Source of the DNA: Cellulomonas palmilytica
Lineage (GTDB): Bacteria > Actinomycetota > Actinomycetes > Actinomycetales > Cellulomonadaceae
Direction of reading: 5' to 3'
DNA length: 64,000 nucleotides
Assembly: GCF_021590045.1 (NCBI RefSeq)
Contig: NZ_CP062221.1
Location: 682,001 to 746,000, forward strand
Below the pieces are notes generated by a model. That model was not told where the DNA came from. It made no database searches and worked only from the letters and a program-made list of their open reading frames with translations. This document shows positions 39,984-49,450 of this stretch, piece by piece. Position numbers and translations under genes: made by a program. Numbering within the stretch: the stretch's first letter is position 1; the number at the start of each line of letters is the position of its first letter.

Positions 39984-41316
39984 CCTGAACGAGTTCCTGC
40001 AGGCCGTGGCCGACGCCGACGAGCGCTCGCTCGACGGCCTGGCCGCCGACGGGCCGCTCGAGCGCGCCCGACGCGGCGTCCGGCGCCGCCGGGTGGTGCG
40101 GCACACGCAGACCGCCGCGCTGTGCGTGGCCGCCGTCGCGGCGCTCGCGGGCGGTGCGCTGCTCGCGGACTCCGACCGCGGCCGGCCGGTCGACCCGGCG
40201 ACGCACGGGGTCACGCAGGGCCCGCTCGTCGAGACCCCCGGCATCCCGCCGTACCGCGCGCTCACGCCGGACGTGCTGTCCGAGGCCGACGCCGGCTGGG
40301 TGCTGAGCGTGCACCTCGCCGAGCCGTCCGACCCCGAGGGCGTGCGGGACCCCGGTGGCGACGTGGTGCTCCTGACGTCGCCCGAGGGCGACTCCTACCG
40401 CGTCCCGGGCGTCGCGCCCGGCTCGCAGCTCGAGGTGCTGACCTGGGACGGCTCCGACGAGACCGCCGTGGTGCGGCAGGTCGTCGACGGGTCCGGCCAG
40501 CGCGCGCTGCTCGACCTGGCCGACGGCACGGTCACGCCCGACGCGCGCGGCCTCGCGCCCGACTCCGACTTCGTGGGCCGGGTCGCGGACGGCGAGCTCT
40601 GGTACGACGAGCGCTTCGTCGTCCTCGAGGACGACGGCGGCCGCCGCGACGTGTACGACGCCCCGCGCGACAGCCTGAGCCTCGTCGACCCGACCGGTCA
40701 CCGCATGATCGGCAGCCGCGACGACCTCACGACCTCCGAGCGCCACTCGTACGACGTCGTGGACCTGGAGACCGGCGACGTCGACGGCCCGTACCCGCTG
40801 GTGGACGGCGACGAGACCTGCGACGTCGCGGCGTGGCTCGACGCGTCGACGCTCCTGGCGCGCTGCGCCGAGGGCACCGCGTGGGACGAGGGCTTCGACG
40901 AGGTCGAGATCGACCTGTCCGGCGACGAGCCGACCCGGACCACCACCACGACCGTGGGTCCGCAGGACCCGTACCTGCTCTCCGCGCAGTGGCTCGCCGA
41001 CGGCGTGCTCGTCGGCGACACGTTCCAGCCCGGTGACGTCGAGGCCTGCGGGTCGATGGGCACGTACCTGCGCGAGCGCGACGGGTCCCTGACGGTGGTC
41101 GAGGAGGCCCAGCGCGGGCTGTTCCTCGCGACCGTGCCGCAGACCGCCGACGGACTGGTGTACGTCAAGGCCGAGCAGGGCTGCAACGGCGAGCAGGCCC
41201 CGTCCACGCTCACGGTCCACGACCCGGCGACGGGCGCCGCCCACGCGCTGCTGCCCTTCCCGGTCGACAACCGCGGCGACCGCCCCGGCATGCTCAGCTG
41301 GACCATCGCCCGCTGA
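39973..41316 (+). CDS. Membrane-anchored protein co-translated with ECF sigma factor
   Basis: A 447-residue protein with a roughly 42-residue basic cytoplasmic N-terminus, one membrane segment (TAALCVAAVAALAGGALLA, about 45-63) and a 380-residue outer region of repeating beta strands (VVLLTSPEGDSYRVPGV, YDVVDLETGDVDGPYPL, LTVHDPATGAAHALLPF), which looks like a beta-propeller. The overlap with the sigma gene and the topology fit an anti-sigma or sensor, but no zinc anti-sigma motif (H-x3-C-x2-C) is present. GTG at 39973 is preceded by AAGGAGG. Regulatory function is inference. Confidence 0.8.
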   Translation: MARDLNEFLQAVADADERSLDGLAADGPLERARRGVRRRRVVRHTQTAALCVAAVAALAGGALLADSDRGRPVDPATHGVTQGPLVETPGIPPYRALTPDVLSEADAGWVLSVHLAEPSDPEGVRDPGGDVVLLTSPEGDSYRVPGVAPGSQLEVLTWDGSDETAVVRQVVDGSGQRALLDLADGTVTPDARGLAPDSDFVGRVADGELWYDERFVVLEDDGGRRDVYDAPRDSLSLVDPTGHRMIGSRDDLTTSERHSYDVVDLETGDVDGPYPLVDGDETCDVAAWLDASTLLARCAEGTAWDEGFDEVEIDLSGDEPTRTTTTTVGPQDPYLLSAQWLADGVLVGDTFQPGDVEACGSMGTYLRERDGSLTVVEEAQRGLFLATVPQTADGLVYVKAEQGCNGEQAPSTLTVHDPATGAAHALLPFPVDNRGDRPGMLSWTIAR

Positions 41317-41323
41317 GCCCCCG

Positions 41324-41370
41324 GAACGGGCGGAGGGACGCTCACCGGACGAGCGTCCCTCCACCCGTTC
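41324..41370. terminator. Palindromic element A / bidirectional terminator
   Basis: A 20-bp stem (GAACGGGCGGAGGGACGCTC with one mismatch to its partner) with loop ACCGGAC, after the beta-propeller gene. It is a diverged copy of elements B and C. Confidence 0.7.
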
Positions 41371-41441
41371 GAGCGTTCTGCGACGCGCACCCCAACCGAT
41401 CGGGGCCACGCCTGGGGCTGAGCGGTTCGCCGCGGCGGGTG

Positions 41442-41486
41442 AACGGGTGGAGAAGCGCTCACCAGGCGAGCGCTTCTCCACCCGTT
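41442..41486. repeat. Palindromic element B
   Basis: A 19-bp perfect stem AACGGGTGGAGAAGCGCTC / GAGCGCTTCTCCACCCGTT with loop ACCAGGC. It overlaps the last codons and stop of the minus-strand AbiEi-like gene, so those residues (GGEALAW) are encoded by the repeat. Confidence 0.85.
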
Positions 41487-42532
41487 GCGGCTCGCGCGGG
41501 ACCGAGCGGGCACGTGGGGGAGCAGGGGCGCGGTGCCGCTCGCCAGCCGCGGGCGGTCAGGGCCGCCGCGAGCTGCATGGCCGTGGCGCAGGGGGTCACG
41601 GCCACGTGCCGCCACCGGTAGCGCAGCGTCGTGTCGCCGCTGGTCAGGAGCACGGCGTTGTCGCGCCACACGTCGTCGTCCGTCGCGCCGAACGGGTGCG
41701 CCAGGCTCCCGTCCAGCTCCGCCCGCACGCCGAGCCCGACGTACACGCGGTCCGCCCGGATCCACCGCCCGGCCACGCGCTCCCACCGCTGCGCCACACC
41801 GCGCGGCAACCCGTGCGCCCGCTCCACGTCCCGCGTGAACCGGTGCTCCAACGGCGACTCCACCCCGGCGCGCACCTCGTCGAGCATCGCGAGCAGGAGG
41901 GCTCGCCCGGGCAGCCGCGCCCGCCGCCGCGCGAACGACAGCAGCGCGTCCGGCTGCACCCCGCCCCGCACGGCATCGCAGATCAGCCCGACGACCGCGT
42001 CCGTCACGTCCCGCCGCACCCCGACCGGCCCGGCCTCGTCGCGAGAGCCGCGCCGCGCGTCGCTGCCCGCGCTCGCGGGCCGGGCCCCGGATGCGACGCG
42101 GACGGGGGTGGCGGCGTCGACGAGCATGTCGAGGACCGCCTCGGCCGGCTCCACGGCGGGCAGCACGCCGCCGGACCAGCGGGTGCGCCGGGTGCGGTGG
42201 ACGACGATCCCGCGCTGCGCGGTCACGGTCCGCCCGTGCGGGACGACGACGTGCACCACGGGTCCGGGCTCGCGCAGCACGCCGTGGTGGTACGCGGCGG
42301 ACCGGTGCGTCAGGGCGGCACCGGGTCCCGCGTAGAGCAGCGCGGCGCGCGCCCGTTGCCGCCAGCTCGTCGGACCGGACTGCAGCACGACGACCCCGCG
42401 GAACGCCCGCTGCCAGTCCCCGGCCGCCACCCGCCGCCGCACGGTGGCGGACGCGTACCCCCACCCGACGAGCTGCGCGGTGGTGGCCACGGCGTCCTGG
42501 CGCACGACGACGCGTCGCACGTCGGGCGCCAT
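41459..42532 (-). CDS. AbiEi-like antitoxin-domain protein with DUF559-type endonuclease fold
   Basis: A 357-residue protein. The N-terminal 60 residues (VVVRQDAVATTAQLVGWGYAS, VRRRVAAGDWQRAFRGVVVL) resemble the AbiEi_4 winged helix of type IV antitoxins. The C-terminal third has E-L-D-G followed by DDDVWRDNAVL, matching the E...DG...D/RDN pattern of DUF559/Vsr-like PD-(D/E)XK proteins. Such fusions are common orphans in actinobacteria; whether they act as toxins, antitoxins or nucleases is not known. ATG at 42532 was chosen; GTG at 42577 would add 15 residues. No partner toxin is adjacent. It is bracketed by elements B and C. Confidence 0.75.
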   Translation of the reverse strand: MAPDVRRVVVRQDAVATTAQLVGWGYASATVRRRVAAGDWQRAFRGVVVLQSGPTSWRQRARAALLYAGPGAALTHRSAAYHHGVLREPGPVVHVVVPHGRTVTAQRGIVVHRTRRTRWSGGVLPAVEPAEAVLDMLVDAATPVRVASGARPASAGSDARRGSRDEAGPVGVRRDVTDAVVGLICDAVRGGVQPDALLSFARRRARLPGRALLLAMLDEVRAGVESPLEHRFTRDVERAHGLPRGVAQRWERVAGRWIRADRVYVGLGVRAELDGSLAHPFGATDDDVWRDNAVLLTSGDTTLRYRWRHVAVTPCATAMQLAAALTARGWRAAPRPCSPTCPLGPARAATGGEALAW

Positions 42533-42639
42533 GCCGCGCACGGCCGGCAGCCCACCGACCCGCCCTGTCGCGTCCACGCCCCGACCCTGCCGGACGACCC
42601 GCCACGCGCGCGGGCCCCATCCACAGCCTCTCCGACGAG

Positions 42640-42684
42640 AACGGGTGGAGAAACGCTCACCTGGCGAGCGCTTCTCCACCCGTT
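42640..42684. repeat. Palindromic element C
   Basis: AACGGGTGGAGAAACGCTC / GAGCGCTTCTCCACCCGTT with loop ACCTGGC; two differences from element B over 45 bp. It lies between the AbiEi-like start and the ino1 terminator. Confidence 0.85.
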
Positions 42685-42733
42685 GCGCAAAGCCGTACCG
42701 CGTCGCGGGCGGGCGGCTGGGGGTGGAGACGGC

Positions 42734-42770
42734 GGGAGGGCCCCGACGCGGTGTGCGTCGGGGCCCTCCC
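42734..42770 (-). terminator. Terminator of the padR-ino1 operon
   Basis: A 16-bp perfect stem GGGAGGGCCCCGACGC / GCGTCGGGGCCCTCCC with a 5-nt loop, 30 bp after the ino1 stop. Confidence 0.85.
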
Positions 42771-42799
42771 GGGAGCCGTCAGGCGTGATCAGGCTGGGG

Positions 42800-43894
42800 T
42801 CAGCGCTCGATCTCGCCGCGGATGAAGGCCTCGAGCTGGGCGCGGCCCTTGCCGTCCTCCATCTGCACCGGCGGCGACTTCATGAAGTACGTCGCGGCGG
42901 ACAGGATCGGGCCACCGACGCCACGGTCCTTGGCGATCTTCGCCGCGCGCAGCGCGTCGATGATGATGCCGGCCGAGTTGGGGGAGTCCCACACCTCGAG
43001 CTTGTACTCGAGGTTCAGGGGCACCTCGCCGAACGCGCGGCCCTCGAGGCGGACGTACGCCCACTTGCGGTCGTCGAGCCACGCGACGTAGTCCGACGGG
43101 CCGATGTGGACGTTGCGGTCCTCCTTCTTGCCGGCCAGCGGGCCGTCCTCGAGGTTCGACGTCACGGCCTGCGTCTTCGAGATCTTCTTGGACTCCAGGC
43201 GCTCGCGCTCGAGCATGTTCTTGAAGTCCATGTTGCCGCCGACGTTCAGCTGGTACGTGCGGTCCAGGATGACGCCGCGGTCCTCGAACAGGCGGGCGAG
43301 CACGCGGTGCGTGATGGTCGCGCCGACCTGCGACTTGATGTCGTCGCCGACGATCGGGACACCGGCGGCCTCGAACTTCGCGGCCCACTCCGGGTCGGAC
43401 GCGATGAAGACGGGCAGCGCGTTGACGAAGGCGACGTTCGCGTCGATCGCGCACTGCGCGTAGAACTTCGCGGCGGCCTCGGAACCGACGGGCAGGTAGC
43501 AGATCAGGACGTCGACCTTGTTGTCCTTGAGCGTCTGGACGACGTCGACCGGCTCGGCGTCCGACTCCTCGATGGTCTGGGAGTAGTACTTGCCCAGGCC
43601 GTCGAGCGTGTGGCCGCGCTGGACGGTCACGCCGAGCGGCGGGACGTCCGTGATCTTGATGGTGTTGTTCTCCGACGCGACGATCGCCTCGGACAGGTCG
43701 AAGCCGACCTTCTTCGCGTCGACGTCGAAGGCAGCGACGAACTCGATGTCCTTGACGTGGTAGTCGCCGAACTGCACGTGCATGAGCCCGGGGACCTTGC
43801 CGTCGGCCGGCGTGTCGGCGTAGTAGTGGACGCCCTGGACGAGCGACGCGGCGCAGTTGCCGACGCCGACGATGGCGACGCGGATGGAGGTCAT
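42800..43894 (-). CDS. ino1: Inositol-3-phosphate synthase
   Basis: A 364-residue NAD-dependent enzyme converting glucose-6-phosphate to myo-inositol-1-phosphate, the first step to phosphatidylinositol and mycothiol. The N-terminus [19 protein letters not shown] is the NAD-binding fold. [26 protein letters not shown] is the family's catalytic block with essential Lys residues, followed by [19 protein letters not shown]. The length fits the short actinobacterial/archaeal class. The ATG overlaps the padR stop (ATGA). Confidence 0.96.
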   Translation of the reverse strand: MTSIRVAIVGVGNCAASLVQGVHYYADTPADGKVPGLMHVQFGDYHVKDIEFVAAFDVDAKKVGFDLSEAIVASENNTIKITDVPPLGVTVQRGHTLDGLGKYYSQTIEESDAEPVDVVQTLKDNKVDVLICYLPVGSEAAAKFYAQCAIDANVAFVNALPVFIASDPEWAAKFEAAGVPIVGDDIKSQVGATITHRVLARLFEDRGVILDRTYQLNVGGNMDFKNMLERERLESKKISKTQAVTSNLEDGPLAGKKEDRNVHIGPSDYVAWLDDRKWAYVRLEGRAFGEVPLNLEYKLEVWDSPNSAGIIIDALRAAKIAKDRGVGGPILSAATYFMKSPPVQMEDGKGRAQLEAFIRGEIER

Positions 43895-44541
43895 CCTCGC
43901 TCCTTCTCGGTGGATCTGGCCGGAGCGGCGTGCTCGCCGTCGGCGGTGGACGTGGCTCCGGTGCGGTGACCGGGGCCGGCGGGACGCGCGCGGCGGACGC
44001 CACGCTCGTTGTCGATGAGCCCGTCGAGCCAACGGACCTCGCGCTCGGCCTGCTCCAGGCCGTGGCGCTGCAGCTCGAGCGTGTACTCGTCCATGCGCTC
44101 GCGCGTGCGAGAGATGGACTGGCGGATCGTCTCGAGCCGTTCGGTCAGGCGGGTGCGCCGACCCTCGAGGATCCGCAGCCGGGTCTCGGCGTCGGTCTGC
44201 GCGAAGAACGCGAACCGCACGTCGAAGTTCTCGTCCTCCCAGGCCGCGGGGCCGGACGTGGCGAGCACCGACTGGAGGTGCTCCTTGCCGTCCGCGGTGA
44301 TCTGGTAGACGATCCGGGCGCGCTTGCTGCCGACGGCGTGGGGGTCGGCCGGCGACTCGGTCCCGACGATCCAGCCACGCTCGGCGAGCGACTTCAGGCA
44401 CGGGTACAGAGACCCGTAGGACAGGGCCCGGAACGAGCCGAGGACGAGGTTGAGCCGCTTGCGCAGCTCGTACCCGTGCATCGGCGACTCGTGCAGCAGC
44501 CCGAGGATCGCCGGCTCGAGCACGTCGGAACGACCGCGCAC
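43891..44541 (-). CDS. PadR family transcriptional regulator of ino1
   Basis: A 216-residue regulator. The PadR winged helix is [42 protein letters not shown]; the wing contains [14 protein letters not shown]. The C-terminal half is a coiled-coil dimerisation region ([26 protein letters not shown]), as in Vir-like PadR members. GTG at 44541 is preferred because AGGAGG lies 8 nt upstream. It is transcribed with ino1; an inverted repeat 75 bp upstream of the start is its likely operator. The padR-ino1 pair is conserved in actinobacteria. Confidence 0.92.
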   Translation of the reverse strand: MRGRSDVLEPAILGLLHESPMHGYELRKRLNLVLGSFRALSYGSLYPCLKSLAERGWIVGTESPADPHAVGSKRARIVYQITADGKEHLQSVLATSGPAAWEDENFDVRFAFFAQTDAETRLRILEGRRTRLTERLETIRQSISRTRERMDEYTLELQRHGLEQAEREVRWLDGLIDNERGVRRARPAGPGHRTGATSTADGEHAAPARSTEKERG

Positions 44542-44588
44542 TCCTGGCACCTCCTCTAGGCTGGGCTCCGCACCTCGGACGTCGGTCC

Positions 44589-44636
44589 GATGTATCCGGG
44601 GCGATCTACTGAAGTGATGTATCAAGTCGATACATC
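44589..44636 (-). promoter_or_regulatory. PadR-type operator upstream of padR-ino1
   Basis: A perfect inverted repeat GATGTATC-AAGTC-GATACATC at 44616-44636, plus an extra half-site GATGTATC at 44589-44596. ATGTAT/ATACAT palindromes are typical PadR targets. The region is also the AT-richest in the neighbourhood, consistent with a promoter, so autoregulation is likely. Confidence 0.8.
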
Positions 44637-44886
44637 GCGCAGACTATGCCGCGCGGCTCGTCGGACACAAGTCGCCTGCGCCCCGCACGCGGCGTGACCC
44701 CGCCCACAGCCGGGCGCCACGGCGTGCCGATCCTGTGAAAGGTCCTGGGACGAGTCCCGACGAGGCGTCGCACGCCCGGCCTTCTCGCGCATACTGGGCG
44801 GCGCGTCCGCTGCGCACCCCCCGACCGACCCGGCCGGGCACGTCGCCGCAGCGCACGCCCCTCGTCGTCGTCAGGAAGGCATCACG

Positions 44887-47352
44887 TTGGCCGGCTCCTC
44901 CCGCGCGTCCGCGAGGTCGCGCCGCAGCACGCCGCGTGGCTCCCGCGCCCGCTCGACCAGCGCCCCCACGGGCAAGCGCAAGTTCTTCGACTACCCGCGC
45001 AGCGGGTACACCGGCCTGCACCGGTGGCTGCCGTCGTGGCGGTTCATGCTCGGCTCGTTCCTCAGCGGCGTGTTCCTCGTCGCCGGTGCCGTCGTCGCCG
45101 CCTACGCGACGATCGACGTGCCCAAGCCCGGCGAGGACGTCAAGGCGCAGACGTCGACCGTGTACTACGCGGACGGCACGACCGTCCTGGGCACGTTCGC
45201 GGTGCAGAAGCGCGAGATCGTCGAGCTCGAGACGCTCCCCGACTGGGTCGGCGACTCCGTCGTCGCCGCCGAGGACCGCACGTTCTACGACAACAAGGGC
45301 GTCTCGATCACCGGCATGGGGCGCGCGTTCCTCAACAACGTGCGCGGCGGCGACAAGCAGGGCGGCTCGACCCTCACGCAGCAGTACGTCGAGCGGTACT
45401 ACGTGGACAAGACGACGACGGACTACGTCGGCAAGTTCAAGGAGGTGCTGCTCGCCGTCAAGATCACGAACAAGGAGTCGAAGCCCGAGATCCTCGAGCG
45501 GTACCTCAACACCATCTACTTCGGCCGCGACTCCTACGGCATCCAGGCGGCCGCGAAGTCGTACTTCGACGTCGACGCCAAGGACCTGACGATCTCGCAG
45601 TCCGCCATGCTCGCCGCGATCATCCCGTCGCCCAACAACTGGGACCCGGCCGTGCGCCCACAGCAGGCCGAGGCGCGCTGGAAGATCGTCATCGGCCGCA
45701 TGCTCGAGGACGGGCACATCACCAAGAAGCAGCACGACGAGGCGACGTTCCCCGAGACCGTCGAGTACGTGCGCTCCTCGAAGTACGAGGGCCCCAACGG
45801 CCACCTGCTGAAGATGGTCGAGGACGAGATGGCCGGCGAGGCCATCGGCATCAGCAAGGAGAAGCTGGACCGCGGCGGGTACAAGGTCGTGACGACCATC
45901 CAGAAGCCCGTGCAGGACGAGCTCCTCACGTCGGTCGGCCGGCTCATGAACGGTGAGCTCACCGACGGCGAGACCCCGCCCCAGCCGGACAAGCTGAAGA
46001 TCGCCGTGTCGTCGGTCGACCCCGCCACGGGCGGCATCGTCGCGCTGTACGGCGGCCCCGACTTCCTCACGGACCAGATCAACCGCGCGACCTTCGGCGA
46101 CGGCGTCCAGGCAGGCTCGACGTTCAAGCCGTTCACGCTCGTCGCGGCGCTGCAGGAGGGCATCTCGCTCGAGAAGCGCTACTCCGGACGCTCGCCCATG
46201 AAGCTCGACGGGTGGGGCGAGGCCGACACCCAGGTGACGAACTTCAGCGGCAGCTCCTACGGCACGATCGACCTCGTCGACGCGACCGCGGACTCCGTCA
46301 ACACCGTGTACGCGCAGCTCAACCTCGAGGTCGGGCCGGACAAGACGGCCGCGGTGGCGAACGCCGCGGGGATCACGACGCCCGTCGAGAACAACCCGGC
46401 GAACGTCCTCGGCTCGGCGACCGTGCACCCGCTCGACATGGCGAGCGCGTACGCCACGTTCGCCGCGCAGGGCGTGCACCACGACGCGCACGTCGTCGCG
46501 CAGGTGCTCAACCCGAACGGCTCGGTCAACTTCGAGACCGACGGCAACCCGGAGCGCCGGTTCGCCGAGGACGTCATGGCGGACGCGACGTACGCCATGA
46601 CGCAGGTCGTCGAGCGCGGCTCCGGCAAGCCGTACATCAAGCCGCTGGGCGTGCCCGTCGCCGGGAAGACCGGCACCTCGACCGGCAACCTCTCAGCGTG
46701 GTTCGTCGGCTACACGCCGACGATCGCGACGTCCGTCGCGCTGAGCCAGGTCGGCGACGACGGCAGGTCGCAGAACAGCATCGAGCCGTTCGGCCCGAGC
46801 CCGTACGGCGGCAAGCTCATCGAGGTCACCGGCTCGTCCATCCCCGCGCGCCTGTGGGCGGAGTACATGGGCCCGGTGCTGCAGATGGAGCAGTTCGCGA
46901 AGGAGCGGGACTTCCCGCCGCGCGCCGACGTGGGGGACGAGCCCACGCAGCGTCCGACGACGACGCCCACGCCGACCCCGACGCCGACGCCGACCGCCGA
47001 GCCGACGCAGGACGACACCGCGAAGGTGCCGTACCGCCTGCAGGGCAAGACGCAGGCCGACGCGACGGCCGCCCTGCTCGCGGTCGGGCTCGAGCCGGTG
47101 ATCGTGACCAAGCCGTCCGACGACGTCCCGGCGGGCCGGGTCATCTCCGTCGACCCCGGTGCGGGCACGCGCGTGCCGATCGGGTCGCAGGTGACGCTCG
47201 TCGTGTCCTCGGGTCCCAAGCCCGAGCCGACGAAGAAGCCGGAACCCACCAAGAAGCCGGACCCGACGACGTCCCCGAGCCCCGACCCGACCGAGGACGC
47301 GCCTCCGGACGCCGAGGAGGACCCCGGGGACGGGGAGGGCGGTGGGGCCTGA
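44887..47352 (+). CDS. Class A penicillin-binding protein (transglycosylase/transpeptidase) with PASTA domain
   Basis: An 821-residue bifunctional peptidoglycan synthase. The cytoplasmic N-terminus is basic, with a membrane anchor at about 52-75. The glycosyltransferase domain has SVVAAEDRTFYDNKGVS (catalytic Glu) and GGSTLTQQYVERYYV. The transpeptidase domain has SxxK as STFKPF (Ser411), SVN in ATADSVNTVYA and KTGTS (Lys594). A Thr-Pro linker leads to a PASTA domain (about 706-775) and a Lys/Pro/Asp-rich tail. TTG at 44887 is the start that gives full codon-biased sequence. It lies upstream of the rpsF operon, as in other actinobacteria (PonA1 position). Confidence 0.95.
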   Translation: MAGSSRASARSRRSTPRGSRARSTSAPTGKRKFFDYPRSGYTGLHRWLPSWRFMLGSFLSGVFLVAGAVVAAYATIDVPKPGEDVKAQTSTVYYADGTTVLGTFAVQKREIVELETLPDWVGDSVVAAEDRTFYDNKGVSITGMGRAFLNNVRGGDKQGGSTLTQQYVERYYVDKTTTDYVGKFKEVLLAVKITNKESKPEILERYLNTIYFGRDSYGIQAAAKSYFDVDAKDLTISQSAMLAAIIPSPNNWDPAVRPQQAEARWKIVIGRMLEDGHITKKQHDEATFPETVEYVRSSKYEGPNGHLLKMVEDEMAGEAIGISKEKLDRGGYKVVTTIQKPVQDELLTSVGRLMNGELTDGETPPQPDKLKIAVSSVDPATGGIVALYGGPDFLTDQINRATFGDGVQAGSTFKPFTLVAALQEGISLEKRYSGRSPMKLDGWGEADTQVTNFSGSSYGTIDLVDATADSVNTVYAQLNLEVGPDKTAAVANAAGITTPVENNPANVLGSATVHPLDMASAYATFAAQGVHHDAHVVAQVLNPNGSVNFETDGNPERRFAEDVMADATYAMTQVVERGSGKPYIKPLGVPVAGKTGTSTGNLSAWFVGYTPTIATSVALSQVGDDGRSQNSIEPFGPSPYGGKLIEVTGSSIPARLWAEYMGPVLQMEQFAKERDFPPRADVGDEPTQRPTTTPTPTPTPTPTAEPTQDDTAKVPYRLQGKTQADATAALLAVGLEPVIVTKPSDDVPAGRVISVDPGAGTRVPIGSQVTLVVSSGPKPEPTKKPEPTKKPDPTTSPSPDPTEDAPPDAEEDPGDGEGGGA

Positions 47353-47557
47353 CGCCCCGTCGTCCACAACCGGACGATTTCGCCGCGGCGGAACTGCGCC
47401 GGTAGGCTAGAACATTGCTGTGCCCGCTCACCCCTGCCGCCATCGGCGGGGACGCGGGACGGTGACCGGGTCCGACGAGGACCGGGCCACCGCAGCGACG
47501 CACGAGAACCCTCCTGTCACGGAACGACCGTGACCGCTGAGACCAGAGGAGGTGGGT
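47353..47557 (+). promoter_or_regulatory. rpsF operon promoter and leader
   Basis: About 200 bp between the PBP and rpsF. GGTAGGCTAGAACATT resembles a -10 region (TAGAAC). The following roughly 140 nt can fold (CCCCTGCCGCCATCGGCGGGG) and could carry the S6:S18 autoregulatory leader known for rpsF operons, but I cannot show the conserved binding motif. GAGGAGG precedes the start. Confidence 0.4.
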
Positions 47558-47851
47558 ATGAGCCTGCGTCAGTACGAGATCATGATCATCCTCGACCCCG
47601 AGATCGAGGAGCGCACCGTCGCCCCGTCGCTCGACAAGTACCTGTCGGTCGTCAAGACCGACGGTGGCACGGTCGACAAGGTGGACGTCTGGGGTCGTCG
47701 CCGCCTGGCGTACGACATCAAGAAGAAGTCCGAGGGCATCTACGCGGTGGTCGACTTCACCGCTGAGCCGGCGACGGCCAAGGAGCTCGACCGTCAGCTC
47801 GGCCTCAACGAGGTCGTCCTGCGCACCAAGGTCCTCCGCCGCGAGGCGTGA
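47558..47851 (+). CDS. rpsF: 30S ribosomal protein S6
   Basis: A 97-residue small-subunit protein that pairs with S18. [20 protein letters not shown] and [23 protein letters not shown] are family signatures. The ATG at 47558 has GAGGAGG 5 nt upstream; a GTG two codons earlier is less well spaced. It heads rpsF-ssb-rpsR-rplI. Confidence 0.96.
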   Translation: MSLRQYEIMIILDPEIEERTVAPSLDKYLSVVKTDGGTVDKVDVWGRRRLAYDIKKKSEGIYAVVDFTAEPATAKELDRQLGLNEVVLRTKVLRREA

Positions 47852-47932
47852 CCTGTGGGTGCGCACCGCTAGCGTGCGCACCACCTCGAAGGACCTACGT
47901 CGAAGCAGTTCGGAATCGAGCGAGGAGCTGGC

Positions 47933-48436
47933 ATGGCTGGTGAGACCGTCATCACGGTGATCGGGAACCTGACCGGGGACCCGGAGCTGCGCTTCACCCC
48001 GTCGGGTGCGGCCGTGGCCAACTTCACCGTCGCGTCGACGCCGCGCACGTTCGACCGTCAGAGCAACGAGTGGAAGGACGGCGAGACGCTGTTCCTGCGC
48101 TGCTCGATCTGGCGGGAGGCGGCGGAGTCGGTCGCGGAGTCGCTCACCAAGGGCACCCGCGTGATCGCGACCGGTCGCCTCGTCCAGCGCTCGTACGAGA
48201 CGCGTGAGGGCGAGAAGCGCACGGTCGTCGAGCTGCAGGTCGACGAGGTCGGCCCCTCGCTGCGCTACGCCACGGCCAAGGTCACCCGGACCCAGCGTTC
48301 GGGCGGCGGCGGCGGTGGCTTCGGCGGTGGCGGTGGCGGTGGCTACTCCGGTGGCGGCCAGTCGTCCGGCTCGGCCGGCGACGACCCGTGGGCCACGCCC
48401 GCGGGCGGCGGCTACTCGGACGAGCCCCCGTTCTGA
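47933..48436 (+). CDS. ssb: Single-stranded DNA-binding protein
   Basis: A 167-residue ssDNA-binding protein. The OB fold occupies residues 1-115 ([54 protein letters not shown]). A Gly-rich linker follows, and the acidic tip ends DEPPF, the partner-binding peptide. It lies between rpsF and rpsR, the conserved arrangement. Confidence 0.97.
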   Translation: MAGETVITVIGNLTGDPELRFTPSGAAVANFTVASTPRTFDRQSNEWKDGETLFLRCSIWREAAESVAESLTKGTRVIATGRLVQRSYETREGEKRTVVELQVDEVGPSLRYATAKVTRTQRSGGGGGGFGGGGGGGYSGGGQSSGSAGDDPWATPAGGGYSDEPPF

Positions 48437-48567
48437 CCGGCCCCGTTCCGACCGACTCCGCGGTGCCGCGCGTCTGACGCGCGGTCCCGCACGAGGTCCC
48501 TCGAACCCCCAGACACCACATCCCCGGGCATGGCAACGCCCGGGGCTCCACAGACAGGAGCACCACG

Positions 48568-48804
48568 ATGGCCAAGGCCGTTGTTCGCAAGCCCAAGAAG
48601 AAGCAGAACCCGCTCAAGGCAGCCAAGATCGAGGTTGTCGACTACAAGGACACCGCGCTGCTGCGCAAGTTCATCTCCGACCGCGGGAAGATCCGCGCGC
48701 GTCGGGTGACCGGGGTGTCCGTGCAGGAGCAGCGCGCGATCGCTCGCGCCGTCAAGAACGCCCGCGAGATGGCTCTGCTGCCGTACTCGTCGTCGGCGCG
48801 CTGA
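48568..48804 (+). CDS. rpsR: 30S ribosomal protein S18
   Basis: A 78-residue protein, zinc-free form (no cysteines). [20 protein letters not shown] and [21 protein letters not shown] are the S18 signatures. A GGAGCACCACG stretch precedes the ATG. It binds 16S rRNA with S6. Confidence 0.97.
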   Translation: MAKAVVRKPKKKQNPLKAAKIEVVDYKDTALLRKFISDRGKIRARRVTGVSVQEQRAIARAVKNAREMALLPYSSSAR

Positions 48805-48819
48805 GAAGGAGGCCTCACG

Positions 48820-49269
48820 ATGGCGAAGATCATCCTCACGCACGAGGTCACCGGCCTCGGCGCCCCCGGCGACGTGGTCGAGGTCAAGGACGGGTACGCC
48901 CGTAACTACCTCATCCCGCGCAACCTCGCCGCCCCCTGGACCAAGGGTGCGGAGAAGGACATCACCGCGATCCGCAAGGCTCGCAAGGCGCGCGAGATCG
49001 CGTCGCTCGACGACGCGAAGGCCATCCGCGACTCGCTGCAGTCGAAGCCGGTCGTTGTGTCGGCGAAGGCCGGCGACGCCGGCCGTCTGTTCGGTGCCGT
49101 GACGACCGCCGAGATCGCCGAGGCGGTCAAGGCGTCGGGCGCCCCGGCGATCGACAAGCGCAAGGTCGAGATCGCGCAGCCGATCAAGGCCCTGGGCGAG
49201 TACACCGTCTCGGTCCGCCTGCACCCGGAGGTCGCCGCCACGGTGACCGTCAAGGTCGTGGCTGCCTGA
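48820..49269 (+). CDS. rplI: 50S ribosomal protein L9
   Basis: A 149-residue protein with the N-terminal L9 signature [20 protein letters not shown] and [15 protein letters not shown], a long connecting helix, and the C-terminal rRNA-binding domain ([21 protein letters not shown]). It starts 15 bp after rpsR with GAGAAGGAGG upstream and is followed by a terminator. Confidence 0.97.
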   Translation: MAKIILTHEVTGLGAPGDVVEVKDGYARNYLIPRNLAAPWTKGAEKDITAIRKARKAREIASLDDAKAIRDSLQSKPVVVSAKAGDAGRLFGAVTTAEIAEAVKASGAPAIDKRKVEIAQPIKALGEYTVSVRLHPEVAATVTVKVVAA

Positions 49270-49282
49270 GCTGACGCTCACA

Positions 49283-49320
49283 CGGAAGGCCCCCGCCCCT
49301 CCCGGGACGGGGGCCTTCCG
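49283..49320 (+). terminator. Terminator of the rpsF-rplI operon
   Basis: CGGAAGGCCCCCG (49283-49295) pairs perfectly with CGGGGGCCTTCCG (49308-49320), 14 bp after the rplI stop. Confidence 0.88.
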
Positions 49321-49357
49321 CATGCCCCCGCACCGCATGCCCGCGCCACCCCCTTGG

Positions 49358-49432
49358 CGCCGAGTGCGCACGTTGCGGGTCGAGTGCTGACGCTGTGCGT
49401 GCGCGGTCGCGCACGAACGTGCGCAGTCGGCG
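49358..49432. repeat. 75-bp dispersed inverted-repeat element, copy 2
   Basis: The same length and layout as copy 1 at 508-582, roughly 75-80% identical by eye, with conserved ends (CGCCGAGTGCGCACGTT at left, CGAACGTGCGCAGTCGGCG at right) and the core GCGCACGAACGTGCGC unchanged. It lies between the rplI terminator and the MATE stop. Confidence 0.7.
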
Positions 49433-49450
49433 AGGGGAGGGGCGGCGGGG

